Of a DNA stretch of 50,312 nucleotides, positions 36,084 to 44,839 are shown one piece after another. Origin of the DNA: Streptomyces viridochromogenes. Lineage in GTDB: Bacteria > Actinomycetota > Actinomycetes > Streptomycetales > Streptomycetaceae. The DNA lies in NCBI RefSeq assembly GCF_001270495.1, contig NZ_LGUR01000252.1:1-50312 (forward strand). Reading direction: 5' to 3'. The notes below the pieces were generated by a model. It did no database searches. It was not told the DNA's origin and was given only the letters and a program-made list of their open reading frames with translations. Within the stretch, counting starts at the first letter, position 1. Each line of letters starts with the position of its first letter. Made by a program: the position numbers and the translations under genes.

Positions 36084-39059
36084 CTACTGGGTCGCGGTGC
36101 CGTCCTTGCGCACCAGCCGGTCGTGAGCCTCTTCGAGCCGGTCCGTGATCTGCTCGACGCCGATGGCGTCAAGGCCCTTCTGCCGTCCCGTCACGGCGGC
36201 CTTCGCCGCCGACGACGCGGAGGCGAACAGGGTCCAGGAGTCGGCCGTGAAGTCCGCCCGCTCCGGACGTCCGATCTTCTCCAGGGCGCCCCGGATCGGT
36301 GTCGTGTCCACCGTGCTGTCCACGTCCCCGGAGATGGCGTTGAACGCGTCGAGGACGATCTTTCCGGACTTGAGGACGAACCTCGCCGTGTGCGCGCCGT
36401 CGGGCAGACCGCGCAGCGCGTACGTCGCGAGGCGCTTGTCGGTCGCGGCCGTCTTCGCGTCCCGTGCGATCAGCTTTCCGTCGACGTAGACGTCGAGGAC
36501 GGCGGTGCCGTCGTTGCCGCCGATGACGTCGATGCCCGTGCCGGTGAACGGGACGGTGAACGACGAACCGGCGGTCGTGCCGGTCGACGTCGACCGGTAC
36601 CAGTCCATCGCGTCGCCGAAGGAGGCCTTCCTGCTCCACGTGCCGTCGTAGGTGACCGAGCTGTCCATGTTGTCGAGCTGTGCGCGGGCGTAGGGCGTGT
36701 ACCCGTCGATCTTCTCGACCTTCAGGTTGTCGAACGCCGTCTTGTGGAAGTCGGATCCGAGCTTGACGCGTCCTTCGGTCTGCGGAGTCGGGTCCTGGTA
36801 CGTGGAGACGGCCTTGCCGTCGATGTACGTCGTGATCGTCGCGCCCTTCGCCTCGATGGCGAGGCGGTAGCCGTCGGACGCCGCGACCGTTCCCGACTCG
36901 ACGGCCCTGCCGTATTCGTAGAACGTCCAGGCGCCGGTCGGTGCGATGCGCACGTTGTACGCGGCGTCGCTGATCGCCATGCCCTTCTGCTGACGGACGC
37001 CCAGGGAGGCGAGTCCGCCGGCCGGGTCGGGGAACGAGACGTCGACCGTGGCGCGGTAGTTCTCCCAGCGGAAGTCGCCGACGGTCGTGTTCGGGGTGTG
37101 GCGGTTCCAGGCGCCGGTGTCCTTCATGGACTGGTCCATGTACTGGTACAGGACGTTGTCGCCGCTCGCGTCCGCACCGACCTCCCAGGCGCCGGTCTGG
37201 TCGACCATGAAGCGTGGCTGGTTGCCGCGCGACCTCAGGTAGGGCTGGGGCGTCTTGTGCGCGCCGTTGCCGGTGCCGACCTGGACCCTGCCCTCCTCCT
37301 CGTACCCGAAGTCGTCGGCGTACAGGACGTTGTCGCGGGTGTTGTGCTTGGTGCCGCTCGCGTCGGTGTCCAGCACCGTGCGGTCCCACGACCCGGGCAG
37401 GCGTTGCTTCGTCGCCTTGTCGTGGCTCTTGTCGAGCGTCGTCAGGGTCACGATCGACCTCGGCTCGACCGTGTGGGTGTAGTACCCGTCGCTGCCGGGC
37501 CGGATCTCGTCGACGAGGTGCTTGAAGTTCGCGTCGTAGGGCCGGCCCGCGTCCGGTCCGCGGGTTTCCCAGATCTCCATGGTCGGGTCGGAACCGAGTC
37601 GCATGTTCTCGGCTTTGATCCGGTAGGTCTTGGGCTGGTCGCTGTCGTTGACGACGATCGTGGAGAAGTCCTTCTTACGGGGGTCCGCGAGCGTCATGTA
37701 ACTCGGGGCCCCGTTCGAGCCGTCGACGTTCTCGGTGCCGCTCACCCCGCTGTAACTGGCCTCCGGCACGGTGCGCCAGATGCCCGCCGTGTTCGTGTCG
37801 TTCTCCCAGCCGGTTTTGGCGAACTGGGTGAAGTGCTGCATCACATAGAGGGCCGCGTCGTAGTGGAGGTGGCCCGACCACGGGTCACGCGCGCTGACGA
37901 GTTCCTTGTGGCTGTACTGCGCGCCTTCGTAGAAGGAGCCGATCGCCGGCTGGAAGATGTAGTGCGTCCGCTTCGAGTTGGCGTAGCTCTTGACGGAGCG
38001 GTTCGCGAGGTCGAGGGCGCTCTGGACGCCGCCGATACCGGTGCTCGTTCCGTTCGGCCCCTCGGTGTTGTTGACGCGGTAGTCGGTGTAGCCGAAGGAG
38101 GCGACTCCCTCGCTGTACCAGACTTCCTTGTCCTCGTTGTATTTGTTCTCACCGGTCGCCAGCCTGGTGTACGGCAGATGGGTGTCGCTGCCGACGGGCC
38201 CGTCGCGCCGGTCATCGGTGTTGTAGTGGTAGCCGACCGCGTCGACCATGCCGAAGAGTTCCGCGTCGCTGAGCATCGCCGGCCCGAAATTGTGGGTGGT
38301 GTTCTCGTCGGCGGCGATGATCTTTATGCTGCGGTAGGCATTCTCGGCCTGCTCCCGCTTTTTCGCCGGGACGCCGTAGCGGGGATCGGCGAAGTCCGTG
38401 TCGGCCACAATCGCCTTCTTGTACCACTTGATGAAGGCCTCGTCCGGATCATGCGTCTCGTTCGTGTCCGGGTTCACGTAGTCGACCATGTACCCGTATT
38501 TCTCGTACGCGTCGAGAATCGTCTCCTTGTACCACTTGTACATCTCATCGGAGCCGGTGCCCTTGTTCCATTCGTTCTGGACCCATCGGGGCATGACCCA
38601 GCGGAGGATCGAGACCTTGAGCTTCGGGTTGACCGTCTTGGCGTCCGCTGCCAGCTGGAAGCCCGGGGAGCGCGACGCGTCGGCGAGTTCGTCCGCGGTG
38701 CGCATGGTCGCCGGGTCGGAACCGGTGGACGTGTTCGTGTCCGAACCCATCTCGACCTTGACATGGTTGATCAGGGGGTTCTTCCCACCGAACAGCACGC
38801 GGATGAGCTGCCAGTACCGGTCGGGATGCTCCGCCTTGTAGTCCATCAGCAGGTTGCTCGTGCTGTTGCAGCTGAGCACGCCGAGGCCCTTGTAGGTCAA
38901 ACCGTTCACGTTGTCGGCGCGAACGTCGTCCCCGTTGACCACGACCTCCACGGGATCGTCCGCGGTGTGGGCGGCGGGGGCGGTGATCACTCCGGCCGCG
39001 AGTGCCATGGTGGTTGCCGCGGCAAGCGACATCCAGCCGAGTCTTCGCTGTGGGCCCAT
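36084..39059 (-). CDS. Secreted GH59-type glycoside hydrolase (galactosylceramidase family)
   Basis: A protein of 991 aa. Signal peptide about 1-32 (SLAAATTMALAAGVITAPAA, then HTADDP). The catalytic barrel spans about 33-430, with FGGKNPLINHVKVEMGSD near the start and EVWYSEGVASFGYTDYR holding a likely catalytic Glu. A beta domain follows, then a LamG-like / GH59 lectin domain near 590-790 (VLYADDFGYEEEGRVQVG, WENYRATVDVSFPDP, AFDNLKVEKIDGY). A C-terminal beta-sandwich lies at about 800-930. The family cleaves beta-galactosides. A less GC-rich codon choice than in neighbours hints at transfer. Confidence 0.82.
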   Translation of the reverse strand: MGPQRRLGWMSLAAATTMALAAGVITAPAAHTADDPVEVVVNGDDVRADNVNGLTYKGLGVLSCNSTSNLLMDYKAEHPDRYWQLIRVLFGGKNPLINHVKVEMGSDTNTSTGSDPATMRTADELADASRSPGFQLAADAKTVNPKLKVSILRWVMPRWVQNEWNKGTGSDEMYKWYKETILDAYEKYGYMVDYVNPDTNETHDPDEAFIKWYKKAIVADTDFADPRYGVPAKKREQAENAYRSIKIIAADENTTHNFGPAMLSDAELFGMVDAVGYHYNTDDRRDGPVGSDTHLPYTRLATGENKYNEDKEVWYSEGVASFGYTDYRVNNTEGPNGTSTGIGGVQSALDLANRSVKSYANSKRTHYIFQPAIGSFYEGAQYSHKELVSARDPWSGHLHYDAALYVMQHFTQFAKTGWENDTNTAGIWRTVPEASYSGVSGTENVDGSNGAPSYMTLADPRKKDFSTIVVNDSDQPKTYRIKAENMRLGSDPTMEIWETRGPDAGRPYDANFKHLVDEIRPGSDGYYTHTVEPRSIVTLTTLDKSHDKATKQRLPGSWDRTVLDTDASGTKHNTRDNVLYADDFGYEEEGRVQVGTGNGAHKTPQPYLRSRGNQPRFMVDQTGAWEVGADASGDNVLYQYMDQSMKDTGAWNRHTPNTTVGDFRWENYRATVDVSFPDPAGGLASLGVRQQKGMAISDAAYNVRIAPTGAWTFYEYGRAVESGTVAASDGYRLAIEAKGATITTYIDGKAVSTYQDPTPQTEGRVKLGSDFHKTAFDNLKVEKIDGYTPYARAQLDNMDSSVTYDGTWSRKASFGDAMDWYRSTSTGTTAGSSFTVPFTGTGIDVIGGNDGTAVLDVYVDGKLIARDAKTAATDKRLATYALRGLPDGAHTARFVLKSGKIVLDAFNAISGDVDSTVDTTPIRGALEKIGRPERADFTADSWTLFASASSAAKAAVTGRQKGLDAIGVEQITDRLEEAHDRLVRKDGTATQ

Positions 39060-39829
39060 CCCGCTTCGACTCCTTGTTCTCGTAGGGCGTACCGACGCCA
39101 GACGTTCGAGATTCCGAAAGGTGTCCGCGATTCCGGGAGGACCGTAGGTGGTAAGCGATTTCTACGTCAATCCCTGTGCACGTCCTGCCAATTGAGGTCC
39201 CCTTGGCGTCCTCATCGGCTGGAAAACGCTTGGATGCCGAGGTGGCCGTCGTGGGACACTGCCGTACTCAGGGGGAGTGGGGCGAAAACGCCTGAATCGT
39301 GCAAGGGGTACAAGGTCCAGCCGGGCGGGGGCTCGGTGCTCCTCGCACTTCGTCACTACGGACGGGAGTTGACCCGGCCGCGGATTCAGCCTCTCCGCGT
39401 TCGCGGCGGTGCGGGATGATCAGGCCGGTGCCCCGGTGGTGTCCGCTGGAGGCTCATGGTCTCTGGACAGCTTCGAAGCCCGGTGGGCGGAAGCGAGTGT
39501 GAGCGGGCTGTGCGCTTGGTCGGCTGGTTCGGATGTCCGAGTCGGGCGTGCTTGCGAGTGCACAACCCTGCCGGTGTCGAAATCGCCGATCAGACACAAC
39601 AGCGCCTTCCTGACCCATGCCGGACAGGATCTCGACGCCAGGCTGACCGGCAGTACCAAGGCGACGCGAGCAAGGTGATGTGAATCGCCTGCCGCACACG
39701 GCACCTGGTCGCGCGTTTGACGCTCATCCCCTCGACGTCGCGAACCGGCCGGCCGCAAGTTCTTATCAAGCCGCAGGGGAATCCCCACAGTTCACGGCAG
39801 TCGACCTGCGAGCGGGATCGCTCAAGTAG
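39060..39829. other. Non-coding spacer with no recognised gene
   Basis: 770 bases upstream of the GH59 gene. Several short open frames exist on both strands but none shows consistent codon bias or a known domain. It includes the GH59 ribosome site (GGAGTCGAAGCGGG) and its promoter region. The sequence is somewhat less GC-rich than neighbouring genes, fitting an acquired or decayed segment. Confidence 0.5.
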
Positions 39830-40096
39830 CGTCTCCGGACACTCCGCTCCAACGGCCTCCCCGCCCCCCATGTCGACGGAGACCACACCCATGTCCGCTG
39901 TGACGAACGCATCCGGGTCCGGTTCGCCATGGTTGCCGCGGAGTACCAACTCATCACCCCCGAGGCTCCGTTGCCCTGTTTCGCGCTCTTGCTCGGCAAC
40001 GCGGAGCCGAGCGAGTACGCAGAGGTCGCCACTCGACTTCACATTCACCACCGGATGAGAGGGACATACACAGCATGCGATCGATCAACCGACTGA
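39830..40096 (+). pseudogene. Possible gene remnant of unknown function
   Basis: Opens directly after a TAG at 39827-39829 and runs 88 codons with fairly normal streptomycete third-position use (NGLPAPHVDGDHTHVRCDER, AMVAAEYQLITPEAPLPCFA). The only in-frame ATG is at 39929. It overlaps the start of the ThuA gene. I do not recognise it. It looks like a gene piece without its own start. Confidence 0.3.
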
Positions 40097-40857
40097 CAAC
40101 ATCAGTCGTCGGAGCGGCCGTGCTCCTGGGCTGCGTCTCGGGACCGGCCGTGTCACAGGCGAAGCAGGACGGCACAAGGGTGCTGGTGTTCTCCAAGACG
40201 GCCGGCTTCCACCACGGCTCGATCTCCGCCGGTATCGCGGCGGTGAAACAGCTCGGCGAGACGGGCGGCGTCACGGTCGACGCGACGGAGGACGCCGGGG
40301 CCTTCACGGCCGACAACCTCGGGCGCTACGACGCGGTCGTGTTCCTGTCGACGACCGGTGACGTCCTGAACGCCGCCCAGGAGACGGCCTTCGAGGGCTA
40401 CATCCGCAGTGGCGGGGGCTACGTCGGCATCCACGCGGCCGCCGACACCGAGTACGACTGGGCGTTCTACGGCGGGCTCGTCGGTGCCTACTTCGAGTCG
40501 CATCCGTGGTGGCCGATGCGTGCCACGGTGCACGTCGAGGACCGCGCCCACCCGGCGACCGCCAACCTGCCCACCACCTGGAACCGCACCGACGAGTGGT
40601 ACAACTTCCGCTCGAATCCCCGGGAACGGGTCCGCGTCCTGGCCTCCCTCGACGAGTCCTCGTACTGGGGCGGCAACATGAACGGCGACCATCCGATCGC
40701 CTGGTGCCAGAACTACCAGGGCGGCCGCTCCTTCTACACCGGCGTCGGCCACAGCAAGGAGTCCTTCGCCGAACCCGCCGTCCGTCAGCACCTGTTGGGC
40801 GGAATCCAGTGGGCCACCGGCGCCGTCGAGGCGGACTGCCGGCCGAAGAACGGCTAG
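40075..40857 (+). CDS. Secreted ThuA-domain protein (upstream half of a broken ThuA-DUF1080 gene)
   Basis: A protein of 260 aa with an N-terminal signal (SVVGAAVLLGCVSGPAVSQA) and a complete ThuA / glutamine-amidotransferase-like fold: TRVLVFSKTAGFHHGSI, YDAVVFLSTTGDVL, YIRSGGGYVGIHAAADTEYD, and GRSFYTGVGHSKESF. ThuA-like proteins act in sugar oxidation or hydrolysis. GAGAGGG precedes the ATG. The TAG ending it is followed in frame by a DUF1080 domain, so the present protein is probably a truncated product. Confidence 0.88.
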   Translation: MRSINRLTTSVVGAAVLLGCVSGPAVSQAKQDGTRVLVFSKTAGFHHGSISAGIAAVKQLGETGGVTVDATEDAGAFTADNLGRYDAVVFLSTTGDVLNAAQETAFEGYIRSGGGYVGIHAAADTEYDWAFYGGLVGAYFESHPWWPMRATVHVEDRAHPATANLPTTWNRTDEWYNFRSNPRERVRVLASLDESSYWGGNMNGDHPIAWCQNYQGGRSFYTGVGHSKESFAEPAVRQHLLGGIQWATGAVEADCRPKNG

Positions 40858-41237
40858 CGGCCGCTCTTCGACGGCACGGCCGCGTCGCTGTCGGCATGGC
40901 GGCAAGCGGCACCGGGCGCCTTCGAGCTGAGCGACGACGGAACACCGACGTCGGCCGGCGGCCTCGGGATGCTCTGGCACGCCGGGTCGGAGTTCACGTC
41001 GTGCTCGCTCCAGCTCGACCGGAAGCCGGCCACTGCCTCCGGCGATGACAACTCCGGTGTGTTCGTGGGCTTCCCGCCCCCGGACGACCCGTGGTCGGCC
41101 GTGGACAACGGCTACGAGATCCAGCTCGACGCGACCGGCACCCCGGACCGCACCACCGGGGCCGTGTACGGCTTCCCGTCCGCCGACATCAAGAAGCGTG
41201 ACCGTGCGCTGAACCCGCCGGGGGAGTGGAACACGTA
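40858..41237 (+). pseudogene. DUF1080 (3-keto-disaccharide hydrolase) domain remnant
   Basis: In the same frame as ThuA, directly after its TAG: PLFDGTAASLSAWRQAAPGA, GMLWHAGSEFTSCSLQLD, NSGVFVGFPPPDDPWSAVDN, GYEIQLDATGTPDRTTGAVY, LNPPGEWNTY. This is the first two thirds of a DUF1080 domain. A single C-to-G change (TAC to TAG) would explain the stop. The similarity ends after WNTY, just before the group II intron remnant. Confidence 0.75.
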
Positions 41238-41333
41238 CGTGCGCGGAGCCTGGGTGAAGCCCGCTTGCCGGTGGGGTCGGCCGCGCGGCGAGGTGCCTGC
41301 CGGTGCAGGTCCTGTTCCGCGCGGCCTCCTGCC

Positions 41334-41368
41334 GAACCGGACGTGACGGTTTCCCGGTCATCCGGCTC
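41334..41368 (-). ncRNA. Group II intron domain V
   Basis: On the minus strand GAGCCGGATGACCGG-GAAA-CCGTCACGTCCGGTTC folds as the catalytic hairpin: AGC triad in the 5' strand, an 8-bp lower stem (one G-U), a two-base AC bulge and a GNRA (GAAA) loop. It is 35 bases, one longer than the usual 34, with an extra C in the upper 5' strand, consistent with decay. Confidence 0.8.
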
Positions 41369-41388
41369 TCCCGTGATCACGGCGTGAA

Positions 41389-41629
41389 TCACCTGGCCGT
41401 CCGTGCCTCGTGGATACGGTCATGGCAGGCGTCGCAGGTCACAACGGCCTTGCGGCGCCGGTCGAGCATGACGCGTGCCCAGTCGGACGGTGGCCGTCCA
41501 GCAGGCGCGAGCTCGGCGAGGGCGCGAATGTGATGCGCTTGGGCGTCATCCTTGGCGCCGTGGATCTCGCAGGTGTCCGCCAGGAGCCGGGTGATCAGCT
41601 CCTTGTCAATCGCCTCGTGGCGTGGAGAC
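41389..41629 (-). pseudogene. C-terminal HNH fragment of group II intron reverse transcriptase
   Basis: About 79 codons: ELITRLLADTCEIHGAKDD, QAHHIRALAEL, SDWARVMLDRRRKAVVTCDACHDRIHEAR then stop. HH, C-x2-C and the final H-x3-R are the HNH nuclease signature at the end of bacterial group II intron proteins. The reverse transcriptase and maturase domains are absent. Confidence 0.75.
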
Positions 41630-41632
41630 GAT

Positions 41633-41758
41633 CTATGCCGCCGGTCCCTCGGCGAGGGCGGCTCGGTAGTCACGTCCGTAGTCGATCGGGCTCTTGAACC
41701 CGCACACGCCGTGTAGTCGCCTGGTGTTGTGGAGGTCGGTGATCCAGGTGGCGATCTT
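41633..41758 (-). pseudogene. IS3-family transposase C-terminal scrap
   Basis: About 41 codons on the minus strand: WITDLHNTRRLHGVCGFKSP, IDYGRDYRAALAEGPAA, stop. It matches the invariable end of IS3-type OrfB integrases after the last catalytic Glu. No terminal inverted repeat or OrfA was found. Confidence 0.75.
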
Positions 41759-41848
41759 GCACCGTACTGGTCAAGGCCGGGCAGGGCGTCGGACAATGAT
41801 CCGGACAGCAAGCGGGGACCGTCCCGCGCAGCCACCGGGGAGCATCCC

Positions 41849-43558
41849 TTGCAGCAGTCCGCGAGCGACGACGGCCTCTTCGACCACTGTCCCTGGCTGT
41901 TCGGCAAACAGGCTTCCGAAGGGCAGCGCGCGGCACAGCAGGAGCGGCAGAAGCGGCTGCTCGGCGCTGGGCAGGTGCGGTTCGGCGAGGGGTGCTTCGT
42001 CGCGGCGACCGCGGCCGTGTATCCAAAGCGGCTGCACCTGGGCGACCGGTCGTACATCGCGGCCCACGCCTACGTCACGGACGACGTGCGCACGGGCGCC
42101 GACTGCTCGGTCAACCCGTTCGCCGTGGTGCGCGGCACCGTCACGCTGGGCGACGGCGTACGCATCGGCGCGCACAGCTCGCTGCTCGGCTTCAACCACG
42201 GCGCCGCGCCTGATCTGCCGGTCCATCGGCAGCCCGTCACCAGCCGCGGCATCACCGTGGGCGACGACGTGTGGATCGGCTCCCACGTGGTCGTCGTGGA
42301 CGGCGTCACCATCGGAGACCACTGCGTCGTCGGCGCCGGCGCGGTGGTCACCAAGGACCTGCCCGCGTGGACGGTGGCGGCCGGCAACCCCGCGCGCCGC
42401 ATCCGCGACCGCCGGGACGCGCGCGGCAAGGCCCCGCGTTCCGGCGCGCCGCTCGCCGGCCGACTGCCGGAGTTCGCCGAGACCGCCCGCGCGGAGGTTC
42501 CCGGCCTGCTGGCCCGCTGCTGGCTTGCGGACGCCGGACGCTACGTCGACCAGCCCGGCTCCGAGCCGACCGTGCGGGCGCACTGCGACGCGGTGGAGAT
42601 CGCCGACCTGCTCCTCGGCACCGCTCCCCCGCAGTTGCCGGCCGCCGAACACGCGGCGCGGCTGCGTGCACTGCAGGATCCCGCCACCGGCCTGGTGCCC
42701 GAGTACGGCGAGGCACCCGCGCCGCCCGGCCCGCCCGGCCCGCCCGGCCCGACCGGGCTGCCGGACGACGGCGCCTGCGCCTATCACGTGCTGTGCGTGG
42801 GCTACGCGCTGGATCTGCTCGGCAGCTCCTTCGCCCACCCGCTGCGCCCGGTGCGGGACACCACAGCGGACCAGTTGGTCCGGCGCCTGTCCGCACTGCC
42901 CTGGCGGGACCGCGCCTGGCGCGCCGGGTCGTGGGTGGACGCCTGGGCCACCGCGGCGCACTGGAACCGGCGCCTGGGCGGGGAACCGGCCGAACCGGGG
43001 GCGCTGGAGGCGCTGTTCGGCTGGCTGCACACCCATGCCGACCCGTGGACCGGCATGTGGGGCTCTCCCACCCCCGAGGGCGGACGCCTGCAGATGGTCA
43101 ACGGCTACTACCGGCTCACCCGCGGCTCCTTCGCCCAGTTCGACCTGCCGGTGCCGTACGCCGAGCGGGTCATAGACACCGTTCTCGACCATGCGCGCGA
43201 CGCACGCCACTTCTCTCCCGGCCGGGAGAACGCCTGCAACGTCCTGGACGTCGCCCACCCCCTGTGGCTGTGCGCCCGGCAGACCGCCCACCGCGCCGAC
43301 GAGGCCCGTGCCTGGGCGGCGGACCAGCTCGGCGCCGCCCTCCGGCGCTGGCATCCGGGACAGGGTTTCGCGTTCGGTCCCACGCCCGACGGCACCGGCC
43401 CGGGCCGCGCACCCGGGCTGCAGGGCACCGAGATGTGGCTCGCCATCATCTGGCTGCTCGCCGACCTGCTCGGCCTCGCCGACCTCCTGGGCTACCGCCC
43501 ACGCGGCATCCACCGCCCGGAACCGGCCCCGGCCGGCGAGAGCGGACAAACCCCTTGA
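41849..43558 (+). CDS. Acyltransferase (left-handed beta-helix) fused to an alpha/alpha-toroid-like domain
   Basis: About 569 aa from a TTG six bases after GGGGAG; the frame is open further up into the IS3 scrap, so the start is uncertain. Residues about 30-185 are a hexapeptide acetyltransferase of the CatB/maltose-acetyltransferase type (LHLGDRSYIAAHAYVTDDV, GDDVWIGSHVVVVDGVTIGD, CVVGAGAVVTKDLPAWTVAA, GNPARRIRDR). A collagen-like PPGPPGPPGPTG linker follows near 300, then a helical domain to about 540 (WVDAWATAAHWNRRLGG, MVNGYYRLTRGSFAQFDLPV). It is probably a cytoplasmic sugar acylation enzyme; the substrate is unknown. It looks intact amid scraps. Confidence 0.78.
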   Translation: MQQSASDDGLFDHCPWLFGKQASEGQRAAQQERQKRLLGAGQVRFGEGCFVAATAAVYPKRLHLGDRSYIAAHAYVTDDVRTGADCSVNPFAVVRGTVTLGDGVRIGAHSSLLGFNHGAAPDLPVHRQPVTSRGITVGDDVWIGSHVVVVDGVTIGDHCVVGAGAVVTKDLPAWTVAAGNPARRIRDRRDARGKAPRSGAPLAGRLPEFAETARAEVPGLLARCWLADAGRYVDQPGSEPTVRAHCDAVEIADLLLGTAPPQLPAAEHAARLRALQDPATGLVPEYGEAPAPPGPPGPPGPTGLPDDGACAYHVLCVGYALDLLGSSFAHPLRPVRDTTADQLVRRLSALPWRDRAWRAGSWVDAWATAAHWNRRLGGEPAEPGALEALFGWLHTHADPWTGMWGSPTPEGGRLQMVNGYYRLTRGSFAQFDLPVPYAERVIDTVLDHARDARHFSPGRENACNVLDVAHPLWLCARQTAHRADEARAWAADQLGAALRRWHPGQGFAFGPTPDGTGPGRAPGLQGTEMWLAIIWLLADLLGLADLLGYRPRGIHRPEPAPAGESGQTP

Positions 43559-43630
43559 CTCACGCCCTGCCGCCCCGTGCCGGTCCCGTATCACCGGCTT
43601 GGGCGCCCGGTTCTGCACGCGGCGGCTCCT

Positions 43631-43807
43631 CAGCAGGCCGAGCCGCCAGGGCAGCGGGTCGCAGGGGCCGATGGCGGCGAGGTTCACGCCCTGGTACGCG
43701 TAGCGCATGCCGCAGGGGCTGATGGTGAGCCGCTGGTCGATGCCACTGCGGAGCATTTCGCCGTGGCTGATGTCCCGGGTCCGGGCGGTGCCGTCGAAGG
43801 TGACGTT
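43631..43807 (-). pseudogene. C-terminal remnant of a GH62-type arabinofuranosidase
   Basis: On the minus strand TRDISHGEMLRSGIDQRLTI, SPCGMRYAYQGV and LPWRLGLL match the closing segment of GH62 alpha-L-arabinofuranosidases. The catalytic residues lie upstream and are gone. The frame runs past the usual end into the antisense of the acyltransferase. Confidence 0.55.
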
Positions 43808-43914
43808 GTGACCTCGATGGAACCTGCGGCGATGGTCACGGTGCGGGACCGGTGGTGACCGTTGCGGACCACCAGCCGACGCCCGGCCGCGTCCGTCTCG
43901 GCGGCCAACTCGGC
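43807..43914 (-). pseudogene. IS256-type transposase N-terminal scrap
   Basis: AELAAETDAAGRRLVVRNGH, RSRTVTIAAGSIEV on the minus strand resembles the conserved VVRNG...TxAGxVEV block of IS256/mutator transposases. It breaks off where APRVND would follow and joins the GH62 remnant in another frame. Confidence 0.55.
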
Positions 43915-44002
43915 TGTGTGATACGGAGCGCCGCAGGCTCGACAGCCTCCCGAGCGAGCACCTCGTTTCATTTGTCGCGTTTCTTTCGCCGACGCTCTCC
44001 CG

Positions 44003-44839
44003 TCAGGCCGCACGCTTCCTCGCAGCGATCCGCTGCCGGGAAGCCTCGTACAGCACGGCGGTCGCGGCGTTCGCGGCGTTCAGTGAACTCGCCGAGCCGG
44101 TCATCGGAATGCTGACGGTGTGGTCACACAGGTCCCGCCAGGTGCTGCTCAGCCCGGACGTCTCGTTGCCGATCAGCAGCAGCACCGGCTGGGTGAAGTC
44201 GAAGTCGAAGACGTCGCAGTCCCCCTTCTCGTCCGTGCCGACCAGGACGATCGACTGCCCCATGGCCCGCCGTGCGTCGATCCAGGCCGTCACGTCACCG
44301 GGCGAGGGAACGCGTATGGCCGGTACGGCGAACAGGGACCCCGTGCTCGCCCGCACGGACTTGGGGTCGTACACGTCGGCGGCGTGTCCCGACACGATGA
44401 GCCCGTGCGCCCCGAAGGCGTCCGCGGACCGGATGACGCTGCCGATGTTCCCCGGGCTGGTCGGCCGGTCGAACAGGACGCCCAGGAAGTCGTCGCCGGG
44501 CGTTAACCGACCGAAATCGTCGTCCGGCATCTCCATGACGGCGACGAGCTCCGGCGCGCTCTCGCTCTTCTCCCCGAGGTCCGCCAGCATGTCCGGCGCC
44601 ATGGCGATCCGCTCGGCGTCGACGGACCGCAGCAGATCCTCCGCCCACTGCGACAACGTCCGTTTGTCGTCGTATATCAGCGCCTTGACGGGCCAGCCGT
44701 ACCGGACTGCCATCGATATCGGACGAACACCCTGCACCAGGAACTCACGCGCTCGCGTCCGCTTGTTCCGGTTGGTCAGCAGCGACTCCCACTGCTGGAA
44801 GCGGGCGTTGCGGGCGGTGATTCGCCGGAGCGGTGGCAA
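44003..44839 (-). CDS. SpoU-family 23S rRNA 2'-O-methyltransferase (TsnR/AviRb-like)
   Basis: A protein of 278 aa. The C-terminal SpoU knot has all three motifs: SPGNIGSVIRSADAFGAHG, LLLIGNETSGLS, and IPMTGSASSLNAANAATAVL. An N-terminal RNA-binding domain precedes it (about 1-105). Length and layout match ribose methyltransferases that protect producers from thiostrepton- or avilamycin-type drugs, but housekeeping members exist too. The TTG start follows GGAG at five bases. Confidence 0.87.
   Translation of the reverse strand: MPPLRRITARNARFQQWESLLTNRNKRTRAREFLVQGVRPISMAVRYGWPVKALIYDDKRTLSQWAEDLLRSVDAERIAMAPDMLADLGEKSESAPELVAVMEMPDDDFGRLTPGDDFLGVLFDRPTSPGNIGSVIRSADAFGAHGLIVSGHAADVYDPKSVRASTGSLFAVPAIRVPSPGDVTAWIDARRAMGQSIVLVGTDEKGDCDVFDFDFTQPVLLLIGNETSGLSSTWRDLCDHTVSIPMTGSASSLNAANAATAVLYEASRQRIAARKRAA

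Larger units (their letters stand above)
41271..41629 (-). mobile_element. 3' end of a group II intron, truncated
   Basis: Domain VI (about 41271-41333) has a perfect 10-bp stem GGCCGCGCGG/CCGCGCGGCC and ends CGACCCCAC with a candidate branch A seven bases from the end. Domain V lies at 41334-41368. Upstream is the C-terminal HNH part of the intron-encoded reverse transcriptase. The 5' domains and most of the enzyme are missing, replaced at about 41630 by an IS3-type scrap. Confidence 0.75.

Noticed and set aside
36123..39419. 1098-codon open frame on the plus strand
   Set aside because: It is the antisense shadow of the GH59 gene; its translation is Val/Arg/Gly-rich without domains, as expected opposite a high-GC gene.
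41771..43756. 661-codon minus-strand frame
   Set aside because: Only its first 42 codons resemble a protein (GH62 tail); the rest is antisense to the acyltransferase fusion.
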